From Galbitalea sp036266835 (GTDB lineage: Bacteria; Actinomycetota; Actinomycetes; Actinomycetales; Microbacteriaceae), in the NCBI GenBank assembly GCA_036266835.1, contig DATAXD010000045.1, forward strand, positions 26,184 through 90,183: 64,000 nt of DNA, given 5' to 3'. Below, in pieces: positions 17,534 through 24,350 of this stretch (the stretch's first letter is position 1; every line of letters starts with the position of its first letter). The notes below the pieces were generated by a model, which searched no databases, was not told where the DNA came from, and was given only the letters and a program-made list of their open reading frames with translations. Made by a program: the position numbers and the translations under genes.

Positions 17534-17824
17534 TTACGTTGCCGGGAACTCCAGCGGGCTCCACTCCCGGATTTCGGATTTCCAAACGAGACCCTCGAGC
17601 TGGAATGGATCCTGCGCCATGAACTCTTCGGCCCCCTCGCGCGAGCGGAAGATCGCCATCGACCCCTGCGTGACGGGGTCACCGAATGTCCCGATCATCC
17701 AGATCTGGCCGCCCTTTGCGAACTCATCGAGGTACGCCTTGTGCCGCGGGTAGGCCTCGATGTTACTGGCAAAACTTGCCGGATCCGCGTCGGGATCGGA
17801 GTGATAGAACGTCACGTAATACAC
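17534..17824 (-). CDS. YciI-like family protein
   Basis: 96 residues beginning MYYVTFYHSDPDADP. The alpha/beta ferredoxin-like YciI fold is suggested by the N-terminal strand, the AYPRHKAYLDEFAKGGQIWMIGTF segment and the REGAEEFMAQDPFQLEGLVW region, where YciI proteins have conserved His and Asp. The function of this family is poorly known; some members are dehalogenase- or isomerase-like. It lies 22 bases downstream of rbfA on the same strand. Confidence 0.8.
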   Translation of the reverse strand: MYYVTFYHSDPDADPASFASNIEAYPRHKAYLDEFAKGGQIWMIGTFGDPVTQGSMAIFRSREGAEEFMAQDPFQLEGLVWKSEIREWSPLEFPAT

Positions 17825-17846
17825 GCGACGATTCTAGAGTCGAGAT

Positions 17847-18302
17847 CTACTCGTCGTCGTCCTCGTCGATGACCCGCGGTTTGACGTACGGATCTTCGTC
17901 TCCGGCATAGTGGGCCGTCGTCGCAAGAGCCGCAACCTCGGTGTCGCGGTTGTGTGCCTCGGTGAGCAGCGAGTCGATCAGCGCCGCATTCTCCGGTATG
18001 CCATCCGGGATGAATTCCAGCGACGGCGTGAGCCGGGCCGTGATGTTCTTACCGACCTCGCTGCGCAGCATTCCGGTCGCCGACTTGAGTGCAGCCGCGG
18101 TATCCGACCGTTCTTCGTCGCTCCCGTACACCGTGTAGAAGATCGACGCGTGCTGCAGATCGCCCGTCACGCGAACGTCAGTGATCGTCACGAACCCGAG
18201 TCGGGGATCCTTGATTCCTCGCTCAAGTCGTTTGGCAACAATCACCTTGATCCGGTCGGCCATCTTCGCCGCGCGTGCTGCGTCTGCCATTTCCTTATCC
18301 AT
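17847..18302 (-). CDS. rbfA: 30S ribosome-binding factor A
   Basis: 151 residues (ATG at 18302; MADAARAAKMADRIKV at 18290 is a possible start). It is a late 30S maturation factor that binds near helix 1 of 16S rRNA. The KH-like domain is recognisable in DRIKVIVAKRLERGIKDPRLGFVTITDVRVTGDLQHASIFYTVYG. An acidic tail (VIDEDDDE) is at the C-terminus. It lies downstream of infB, as in most bacteria, but separated by a 188-base spacer with a long palindrome rather than by a few bases. Confidence 0.94.
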   Translation of the reverse strand: MDKEMADAARAAKMADRIKVIVAKRLERGIKDPRLGFVTITDVRVTGDLQHASIFYTVYGSDEERSDTAAALKSATGMLRSEVGKNITARLTPSLEFIPDGIPENAALIDSLLTEAHNRDTEVAALATTAHYAGDEDPYVKPRVIDEDDDE

Positions 18303-18330
18303 CCCTTTCGAGGCTGGTGCGGTTCATTGG

Positions 18331-18362
18331 GTCTCGATACGCCCTTCGGGCTACTCGACCAT
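18331..18362. repeat. REP-like intergenic repeat with GCCCTTCGGGC core
   Basis: The stretch GGTCTCGATACGCCCTTCGG and onward to CTACTCGACC forms a hairpin: GCCC-TTC-GGGC inside TCGA...TCGA. I recognise this word from many intergenic regions of Microbacteriaceae genomes, where it behaves as a REP-like repeat. Only one copy occurs in this window, so the claim of genome-wide repetition is from memory. Confidence 0.55.
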
Positions 18363-18383
18363 CGGTGTCGATCCGTCCGCGTC

Positions 18384-18497
18384 GGTGTAACTCGGAGGGC
18401 GGGGTTCGGGTGGTTCACAAAAGTGAATCGGGGTAGGGGTCCCCGTTTTTCACTTTTGTGAACCACCGGGAACCCCAACCGACCCCCGAGTTACACC
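18384..18497. repeat. 114-base long inverted repeat between infB and rbfA
   Basis: Outer arms GGTGTAACTCGG (18384-18395) and CCGAGTTACACC (18486-18497) are perfect complements. Inner arms at 18401-18427 and 18449-18476 match over 27 of 28 bases and carry GGTTCACAAAAGTGAA and its complement. Between them CGGGGTAGGGGTCCCCG forms the tip. Each inner arm also contains its own TTCAC-AAAA-GTGAA hairpin. The right arm includes the infB stop codon. It could act as a processing or termination site, or be a MITE-like insertion. Confidence 0.85.
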
Positions 18498-21187
18498 CGA
18501 GGCTTCTCTTTCAGTTCGATCGTCTCGATCTCGTCACCAATCTGGATGTCGTTGAACCGACCCAGTCCGATACCCGCCTCGAAGTCCGTCCGCACTTCGG
18601 TGACATCGTCCTTGAACCGTCGCAGCGACTCGATGGCGAGGTTGTCCCCCACCACGACCCCATCGCGGATGACGCGTGCCTTGGCGTTTCGCGTGATTGT
18701 TCCCGACCGCACGATGACACCGGCGACATTTCCGAACTTCGACGAGGAGAACACTTCGCGAATCTCGGCCACACCCGACTGCACTTCTTCGAACTCCGGC
18801 TTGAGCATGCCCTTGAGCGAGTTCTCGATGTCTTCGAGTGCCGCGTAGATGACCGAGTAGAAACGAACATCCACGCCTTCGCGCGCGGCACGCTCGCGTG
18901 CTTTGGTGTCTGGCCTGACGTTGAATCCGATGATGATCGCGTTGTCGACCGTTGCCAGGTTGACGTCGCTCTCGGTGACAGCACCGACACCCCGGTGGAT
19001 GATGCGGAGCGCGACCGAATCGTCGACGTCGATCTTGAGCAGCGACTCTTCGAGCGCCTCGACGGCACCGGAGACGTCACCCTTGATGATGAGGTTGAGT
19101 GCGTCGACCTTGCCCTCTTCGAGTGCACGAGTGAAGTCTTCGAGCGAGATGCGCTTGCGGGCACGGGCCAGCTGGGCATTGCGTTCGACGGCTTCGCGCT
19201 TCTCGGCGATCTGCCGGGCGGTGCGGTCATCCTCGATTACCAGGAAGGTGTCGCCGGCGCGAGGCACTGTGGAAAGGCCCTGTACCTGCACGGGCCGCGC
19301 GGGCGCTGCCTCGAGCACGGCGTTGCCATCCTCGTCGGACATCGCTCGCACCTTGCCGTAGGCCGTTCCCGCGACGATCGAGTCGCCTACTCGGAGCGTC
19401 CCGGACTGGATGAGCACCGTTGCCACCGCGCCACGTCCCTTGTCGAGACGAGCTTCGATCGCGACACCGCGCGCGTCCTTGTTGGGATTCGCGCGCAGGT
19501 CGAGGCCGGCGTCCGCGGTCAGCAGGACCGCATCCAGCAGTTTGTCGATTCCGACGTTGCCGAGTGCCGAGACGTCCACGAACAACGTGTCCCCGCCGTA
19601 CTCCTCGGCGACCAGACCGAACTCGGTCAACTGCTGACGCACCTTGGCCGGGTTCGCGCCCTCCTTGTCGATCTTGTTGACGGCGACGACGATCGGCACA
19701 CCCGCCGCCTGCGCGTGGTTGAGAGCCTCAACCGTCTGCGGCATGATGCCGTCGTCGGCCGCGACCACGAGGATCGCGATGTCTGTCACCTGGGCGCCGC
19801 GGGCACGCATGGCGGTGAACGCCTCGTGGCCCGGCGTGTCGATGAAGGTGATCGCCCTCTCGTTACCCTCATGTTCGGTCCACACCTGGTACGCACCGAT
19901 GTGCTGCGTGATTCCGCCGGCCTCGCCCGCAACGACGTTCGCCTTGCGGATGGCATCGAGCAGCTTCGTCTTACCGTGGTCGACATGGCCCATGACGGTC
20001 ACGACCGGTGGTCGAATTTCGAGGTCTTCGTCATCCTCGTCCTCGAGCTCCTGATCAAGGTCGATGTCGAACCCGCTCAGCAGTTCGCGGTCTTCGTCCT
20101 CGGGCGAAACCATCTGGACCTTGAATCCGAGCTCCGCGCCCAGTACCTCGAAGGTTGCTTCATCGAGCGATTCGGTCGCGGTTGCCATCTCACCGAGGTG
20201 GAAGAGCACCGTGACGAGGTTGCCCGGGCTGGCGTCGATCTTGTCTGCAAAGTCGGTGATGGATGCGCCACGACGCAGTCGGATGACCGTCTTGCCGTCG
20301 CCGCGGGGAACGCTGACGCCGCCGAGCGACGGAGCCTCTCTGAGCTCGAACTCGGCGCGCTTCGTACGCTTCGACTTGCGAGCCTTGCTCTTGCCACCGC
20401 CGCGGCCGAACGCTCCCGCGGTGCCACCACCGGGGCCACGACCGCGACCGCCGCCACCGGCAGGACGCGGAGCGCCAAATCCGGGAGCACCGCCGGGGGC
20501 ACCGGGACGCTGGAATCCGCCGCCGGCCGGACGACCCGGACCGCCAGGGCGCTGCTGGAACGGTGCGCCGCCGGGAGTGCCGGGTCTGGCGAAACCGCCC
20601 GGACGTGCGCCGGCAACACCCGGACGCGGGGCGCCGGGACGGGGAATCGAGCCCGGCGTAGCACCGGGACGCTGCATCCCCTGGTTGCTGGCAAACGGGT
20701 TGTTGCCCGGACGCGGCGTGCCCGGACGCTGCATCCCCTGGTTGCTCGCGAACGGGTTGTTGCCCGGACGCGGCGTGCCCGGACGCGGGATGCCGCTGAC
20801 CGGTGCAGACGCGCTCGCGGGCTCCGCGGCATCCACCGCGGTTTCGTGCACGGCCGGGGCTGCCGCTGCCGCCTCAGCAGCCGCCTGGCGTTCCGCAACT
20901 GTCAGCGGCGGAGGCGTGATGAGAACGTCATCGTTCGCCTCGACGGCGACGGGCGCCGCGACTTTCGTCGCCGGCTTCTGCACGGTCGCCTTCGCGGGCG
21001 CCGGAGCCGCGGCCGGCTTGATGCCAGCCGCCTCGAGGGCAGCCTTCAGCCTTCGGGCAACCGGCGGCTCAATGCTGGAAGAAGGTCCCTTGACGTATTC
21101 GCCCATTTCCTTGAGCTTGTCGAGGGCGACCTTACTGTCGATGCCAAGTTCGGCAGCGACTTCGTGTACGCGTGGTTTGACAGCCAC
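18491..21187 (-). CDS. infB: translation initiation factor IF-2
   Basis: 898 residues from GTG at 21187, preceded by AGGAG at a good distance; the encoded start VAVKPRVHEVAAELGID is the usual one. It is a GTPase delivering fMet-tRNA to the 30S subunit. Order: N-terminal IF2_N domain; a long Pro/Gly/Arg-rich linker with a 19-residue tandem repeat (GMQRPGTPRPGNNPFASNQ); second IF2_N domain; GTPase with GHVDHGKT, DTPGHEAF and NKID; then beta-barrel and C-terminal fMet-tRNA domains. Transcription comes from the nusA/ylxR side, which is interrupted by repeats here. Confidence 0.97.
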   Translation of the reverse strand: MAVKPRVHEVAAELGIDSKVALDKLKEMGEYVKGPSSSIEPPVARRLKAALEAAGIKPAAAPAPAKATVQKPATKVAAPVAVEANDDVLITPPPLTVAERQAAAEAAAAAPAVHETAVDAAEPASASAPVSGIPRPGTPRPGNNPFASNQGMQRPGTPRPGNNPFASNQGMQRPGATPGSIPRPGAPRPGVAGARPGGFARPGTPGGAPFQQRPGGPGRPAGGGFQRPGAPGGAPGFGAPRPAGGGGRGRGPGGGTAGAFGRGGGKSKARKSKRTKRAEFELREAPSLGGVSVPRGDGKTVIRLRRGASITDFADKIDASPGNLVTVLFHLGEMATATESLDEATFEVLGAELGFKVQMVSPEDEDRELLSGFDIDLDQELEDEDDEDLEIRPPVVTVMGHVDHGKTKLLDAIRKANVVAGEAGGITQHIGAYQVWTEHEGNERAITFIDTPGHEAFTAMRARGAQVTDIAILVVAADDGIMPQTVEALNHAQAAGVPIVVAVNKIDKEGANPAKVRQQLTEFGLVAEEYGGDTLFVDVSALGNVGIDKLLDAVLLTADAGLDLRANPNKDARGVAIEARLDKGRGAVATVLIQSGTLRVGDSIVAGTAYGKVRAMSDEDGNAVLEAAPARPVQVQGLSTVPRAGDTFLVIEDDRTARQIAEKREAVERNAQLARARKRISLEDFTRALEEGKVDALNLIIKGDVSGAVEALEESLLKIDVDDSVALRIIHRGVGAVTESDVNLATVDNAIIIGFNVRPDTKARERAAREGVDVRFYSVIYAALEDIENSLKGMLKPEFEEVQSGVAEIREVFSSSKFGNVAGVIVRSGTITRNAKARVIRDGVVVGDNLAIESLRRFKDDVTEVRTDFEAGIGLGRFNDIQIGDEIETIELKEKPRV

Positions 21188-21302
21188 TTCTCTCCTGTTC
21201 GGGTCTGCACCCGAGCAGGGGCAGACCATTAGTTACGGACGGGTCTCATTTCGAGCCGCTCATTAGTTGTCCATTGGTCAATCAGCCGTTTCTGTTGTGG
21301 CC

Positions 21303-21551
21303 TTAGGATCGGGTGTCGATCCAGGCGAGAACCTGATCAGCGTTCAGCACCTCTCGAACTCGCAGCGCTCGCCCGAAAGCTTTGCGCGTGATCGCGAATT
21401 CGACACATGCTGAAGTGGGATGCACCCACGCGCCGCGGCCGGGAAGCGTCCCGGACGGATCCGGGACGACAACACCGTCACGCACCACGACCCTCAAAAG
21501 TTCGGATCGATCGGTGCGAATACGGCAGCCAAGGCAGGTTCTTACTGTGCT
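21303..21551 (-). pseudogene. ylxR: ylxR, coding frame intact but start codon lost at a repeat boundary
   Basis: The frame from 21551 down to 21303 reads STVRTCLGCR, then RTDRSELLRVVVRDG, then VVVPDPSGTLPGRGAWVHPT and ends FGRALRVREVLNADQVLAW. That is a complete YlxR (DUF448) RNA-binding protein including the CLGCR motif. No ATG, GTG or TTG precedes the motif: codons upstream are ACT and AGC, then a TAA at 21555-21557, and repeat B begins at 21558. The first usable start, TTG at 21497, would give 64 residues lacking CLGCR. Either the gene starts at a non-standard codon or the insertion has inactivated it. Confidence 0.75.
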
Positions 21552-21557
21552 AGTTTA

Positions 21558-21662
21558 GCGCGCCGCCGCCCCTGCGGCGCGCCATTTACCCTGCGCCCAT
21601 GGAATCGCTCCTGCGGCGCAGAAGCGCCTTGGAGCGATTGGTTCGTCGCTCGGCGACGAACC
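21558..21662 (+). repeat. repeat element B, copy 1
   Basis: A chain of perfect hairpins. H1: GCGCGCCGC/GCGGCGCGC (21558-21566 with 21574-21582). H3: ATCGCTCC/GGAGCGAT (21604-21611 with 21631-21638) enclosing GGCGC-AGAA-GCGCC. H4: GGTTCGTCGC-TCG-GCGACGAACC (21640-21662). The palindromic H2 seen in copies 2 and 3 (CCTGCGCGCAGG) is degraded here. It abuts the truncated 5' end of ylxR. Confidence 0.88.
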
Positions 21663-21696
21663 GGCGCGTTCGTTCCGGAGCGTTCGCTTGATGAAA

Positions 21697-21856
21697 CCGC
21701 AACCTTCAAGTTTCTAGCGAAGGTTTACGGGTTGTGGTGTTCAGCGGGCATTCACTAATGTCGTCTTATCCGGGAGGGGCAACCCGAACGGACGAAGAAA
21801 GGCTCGAGATGTTGAGCGGCGCAAGCTGCGAAGCGGACCGGGCCTTTCATTCGTTA
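21697..21856 (+). repeat. repeat element A, copy 1 (candidate structured RNA)
   Basis: About 160 bases. A 5' stem AACC/GGTT (21701-21704 with 21722-21725) closes a 17-base loop ending in TAGCGAA. A middle hairpin TCCG-GGA-GGG-GCAA-CCC-GAA-CGGA has a GNRA tetraloop (GCAA at 21779-21782). A 3' domain has AAAGGCTCG (21798-21806) pairing with CGGGCCTTT (21839-21847) around GCGGC-GCAA-GCTGC (21816-21829), a second GNRA hairpin. Bases 21754-21856 are identical to 22961-23063 in copy 3 (103 bases). Confidence 0.85.
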
Positions 21857-21868
21857 ACTGTGTTATCT

Positions 21869-21893
21869 GGGCGCCGCCGCCCCCGCGGCGCCC
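21869..21893 (+). repeat. isolated B-type H1 hairpin
   Basis: GGGCGCCGC-CGCCCCC-GCGGCGCCC is a 9-base-pair perfect hairpin, the same as the first hairpin of element B but without the rest. It lies 10 bases upstream of B copy 2, so it appears to be a partial duplicate of B. Confidence 0.8.
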
Positions 21894-21903
21894 AAGTTAT
21901 TTG

Positions 21904-22004
21904 GGGCGCCGCCGCCCCTGCGGCGCCCATTACCCTGCGCGCAGGAATGACTCCTGCGGCGCAGAAGCGCCTTGGAGCGATTGGCTCGTCGCGATGCGAC
22001 GAGC
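21904..22004 (+). repeat. repeat element B, copy 2
   Basis: Same order of hairpins as copy 1. H1 GGGCGCCGC/GCGGCGCCC (21904-21912 with 21920-21928); palindrome CCTGCGCGCAGG; H3 CTCC/GGAG with GGCGC-AGAA-GCGCC; H4 GCTCGTCGC-GAT-GCGACGAGC (21984-22004). Compared with copy 1, the H4 pair T-A is replaced by C-G, a compensatory change. Between 22005 and 22154 there is no repeat or gene that I can recognise. Confidence 0.88.
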
Positions 22005-22154
22005 GCGCGCTCGCGGCTCACGTCAACACCTTGGTTACTCCGAACATGCGCAGCGCCCGCTCGCAAAGACGGGATTTGGTGGGATGACCGGCGTGTCCAG
22101 GCCGTTCGTGCGGCGTGTCGTACGAGATTCCGACCCTGAGTGGTCTGTACAAGC

Positions 22155-22310
22155 CCAACCCTCAACTATCAAGCGAAGGTTGACGGGTTGTGCAGCGACA
22201 CGATCGGAGTAAATTCAATTCATCGGCGAGGGGCAACCCGGACTGACGAAGAAAGGCTCGAGATGTGGAGCGGCGCAAGCTGCGAAGCGGACCGGGCCTT
22301 TCATTCGTTA
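22155..22310 (+). repeat. repeat element A, copy 2 (candidate structured RNA)
   Basis: The most diverged A copy. The 5' stem AACC (22157-22160) pairs with GGTT (22178-22181) around the same 17-base loop (CTCAACTATCAAGCGAA). The middle hairpin reads TCGG-CGA-GGG-GCAA-CCC-GGA-CTGA, so both strands of the closing stem have changed relative to copy 1 with pairing kept (G-U in place of C-G). The 3' domain is unchanged. It ends 42 bases before the GTG of the dihydrofolate-reductase-family gene, in the same orientation, and would lie in its 5' leader. Confidence 0.82.
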
Positions 22311-22352
22311 AGCTTTCGGTGCCGTAGGCGCGGCGGCGCCTAAAATGGCGCA

Positions 22353-22907
22353 GTGCTTATTTGCTCCATGAGCGTCTCGGTGGATGGGTTTATTTCTGAC
22401 CGCGAGGGCGGACTCGGGTGGAGCGCACCTGGCGACGAGCAGTTTCTGTTTCATCTCGCCCAGGTACGGGAACTCGGCGCGCTGATTCTGGGGCGCCGAC
22501 TTTACGAAACGATGGTGGTCTGGGAAACGGACAACAGCGTCCGCGACACCGAGGCGGGGGCTGATTTCGCTGACGCATGGGGCGCGATTCCGAAAGTCGT
22601 GTTCAGCCGCACTCTCCGGGGCGTCGAGGGCAATGCCAGGCTTGCCACCGCATCGCTGAAGGAAGAGATTGCCGCGGCCGGGGAATCCACCACGAAAGAC
22701 GTCGAGATCGGCGGCGCCGGCCTCGCCAGCGAAGCAATCAGGCTAGGTCTGGTCGACGAGATACGGATGTTCCGCAATCCGGTCATCGTCGGCGGCGGCA
22801 CACCCTTCCTGCCAGCCGTTGATACGGAGCTGCAACTCGACCTCATCGAGACAAGAACATTTGGCCGGCGAGTGATCTACGAGCGCTATCGGCGCATCCA
22901 CGAGTGA
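22353..22907 (+). CDS. dihydrofolate reductase / RibD C-terminal family protein
   Basis: 184 residues from GTG at 22353 (ATG at 22368 is an alternative; no strong ribosome binding site). Typical motifs of the NADPH-binding RibD_C family: ICSMSVSVDGFI, LILGRRLYETM, PKVVFSRTL, EIGGAGLASEAIRLGLVDEIRM, NPVIVGGGTPFLP. These proteins reduce pyrimidine- or pterin-like substrates, but most are uncharacterised. It is on the opposite strand to the surrounding nusA/infB operon and lies inside the A/B repeat block, so it looks like cargo of an insertion rather than an operon member. Confidence 0.88.
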   Translation: MLICSMSVSVDGFISDREGGLGWSAPGDEQFLFHLAQVRELGALILGRRLYETMVVWETDNSVRDTEAGADFADAWGAIPKVVFSRTLRGVEGNARLATASLKEEIAAAGESTTKDVEIGGAGLASEAIRLGLVDEIRMFRNPVIVGGGTPFLPAVDTELQLDLIETRTFGRRVIYERYRRIHE

Positions 22908-23063
22908 AAGTCTCAACTATCTAGCGAAACTTGACGTCTTGTGCTGTTCATCGAACGTTTACTAATGTCGTCTTATCCGGGAGGGGCAACCCGAACGGAC
23001 GAAGAAAGGCTCGAGATGTTGAGCGGCGCAAGCTGCGAAGCGGACCGGGCCTTTCATTCGTTA
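22908..23063 (+). repeat. repeat element A, copy 3 (candidate structured RNA)
   Basis: Begins at the base after the stop codon of the dihydrofolate-reductase-family gene. The 5' stem is AAGT (22908-22911) with ACTT (22929-22932): two base pairs differ from AACC/GGTT of copies 1 and 2, and both are compensated. The loop CTCAACTATCTAGCGAA has the same 17 bases of length. Bases 22961-23063 are identical to copy 1, including both GCAA tetraloop hairpins. Confidence 0.85.
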
Positions 23064-23091
23064 AAGGGAAACTTGTGGAACGAAAGCGCGC

Positions 23092-23193
23092 GCTCGTCGC
23101 GGCACGCGACGAGCCAATCGCTACAAGGCGCTGCTGCGCCGCAGTAGTGATTCCTGCGCGCAGGGTAAAAGGCGCCGCAGGGGCGGCGGCGCC
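23092..23193 (-). repeat. repeat element B, copy 3 (inverted)
   Basis: Reverse complement of copies 1 and 2. H4 GCTCGTCGCG-GCA-CGCGACGAGC (23092-23114), then CTAC/GTAG-closed H3 (copies 1 and 2 have CTCC/GGAG there, again compensated), palindrome CCTGCGCGCAGG, and H1 GGCGCCGC/GCGGCGCC (23171-23178 with 23186-23193). With copies 1 and 2 it gives the block inverted ends around the gene at 22353. Bases 23194-23228 before the nusA stop hold nothing recognisable. Confidence 0.88.
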
Positions 23194-23228
23194 CGACAAG
23201 TACAGCGCCGCCCGTACGAATTACTTAG

Positions 23229-24251
23229 TCAAGCGTCCATCACGCTGTCGGGCTGGATGTCTATGCGGGCACCGGTGAGCTTTGCGGCGAGGCGGGCGTT
23301 CTGGCCTTCCTTGCCGATGGCGAGGGACAGCTGGTAGTCGGGGACCAGGGCGCGGACGGCCTTCAGGGACTCGTCGATGACGAACGCACTGGTCACTTTC
23401 GCGGGTGACAATGCGTTCGCGACGAAGGTCGCGAGGTCGGTGGAGTAGTCGACGATGTCGATCTTCTCGTTGTTGAGTTCGGCCGTGACCGACCGAACTC
23501 GTTGACCGAGTTCACCGATGCACGCGCCCTTGGCGTTCACGCCGGGCTGCGTCGCGCGCACCGCGATCTTCGTGCGGTGTCCTGCTTCGCGGGCGAGAGA
23601 GGTGATCTCGACGACGCCGCTCGCAATCTCTGGCACCTCGAGGGCGAACAGCTTGCGAACGAGCGACGGATGCGTGCGGCTGACCGTGATCTGCGGACCC
23701 TTGAGACCCTTGCTGACGCTCGTCACATAGACCCGGATGCGCGTGCCGTGCGCGTATTCCTCGCCCGGTACCTGCTCCTCGGGCGGCAGGATCGCCTCGA
23801 CCGTTCCGAGGTCGACGTGGATCATCCGCGGGTTCGGACCCTGCTGGATGATGCCCGCGACAATGTCGCCCTCGCGACCCTTGAATTCCCCGAGGACCTT
23901 GTCGTCGCCGATGTCGCGCAGCCGCTGGTTGATGACCTGCTTGGCAGCGAAGGCGGCGATTCGTCCGAAGTCGCTGGCCTCCTCGACTGCCTCGCCGATC
24001 AGGTTGCCGTCCTCATCCATCTCCTCGACGAAGACGGTGACGTGCCCGGTCTTTTGATCCAGCACCACCCGAGAAGTGGGAACGTGGGCAGGAACCGGCT
24101 CACCCGGCTTATGCACCGGGGGCTTCTCGTCCTGACCGATGTGCTTGAGATAGGCGGTGTGAATGGCCTGTTCGATGATCTGCACGAGTTCGTCGAACGG
24201 GATGTCACGCTCGCGCTCCATGAGGCGCAGCACGCTCAGGTCAATGTCCAC
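23229..24251 (-). CDS. nusA: transcription termination/antitermination factor NusA
   Basis: 340 residues from GTG at 24251, with GGAGG six bases upstream; the N-terminus VDIDLSVLRLMERERDIP is standard for actinobacteria. It binds RNA polymerase and nascent RNA, controlling pausing and termination. N-terminal polymerase-binding domain, S1 domain (around GEFKGREGDIVAGIIQQGPNPRMI), then KH1/KH2 with VNAKGACIGELGQRVRSV. In most relatives ylxR follows directly; here about 1.7 kb of repeats and one foreign-looking gene follow. No rimP gene lies upstream. Confidence 0.96.
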   Translation of the reverse strand: MDIDLSVLRLMERERDIPFDELVQIIEQAIHTAYLKHIGQDEKPPVHKPGEPVPAHVPTSRVVLDQKTGHVTVFVEEMDEDGNLIGEAVEEASDFGRIAAFAAKQVINQRLRDIGDDKVLGEFKGREGDIVAGIIQQGPNPRMIHVDLGTVEAILPPEEQVPGEEYAHGTRIRVYVTSVSKGLKGPQITVSRTHPSLVRKLFALEVPEIASGVVEITSLAREAGHRTKIAVRATQPGVNAKGACIGELGQRVRSVTAELNNEKIDIVDYSTDLATFVANALSPAKVTSAFVIDESLKAVRALVPDYQLSLAIGKEGQNARLAAKLTGARIDIQPDSVMDA

Positions 24252-24350
24252 TGAGGGCCTCCGGTATTCAGATCTTGTGTTACGACCCCGCCGCCTCGAT
24301 GGGGTGTCGCAAGCACCTACGGTACCAGTGACCGCGCGGGACAGCACGGG

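Noticed and set aside
18458..21232. 924-residue plus-strand open frame opposite infB
   Set aside because: Antisense shadow of infB, whose protein is unmistakable; high-GC codon bias opens long reverse frames.
21760..21856. Cyclic-di-GMP or other known riboswitch
   Set aside because: GNRA loops and a purine internal loop recall GEMM-type switches, but the conserved core bases do not match any riboswitch I know, and three tandem-like copies near one gene are atypical.
21697..23063. Integron attC sites around a dfr-like cassette
   Set aside because: A reductase cassette between repeats fits, and copy 2 has GCCCAAC and GTTAAGC, but other copies lack GTTRRRY/RYYYAAC ends, A does not fold as one hairpin, and no integrase is present.
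21555..23228. Retron or group II intron
   Set aside because: No reverse transcriptase gene and no domain V-like hairpin.
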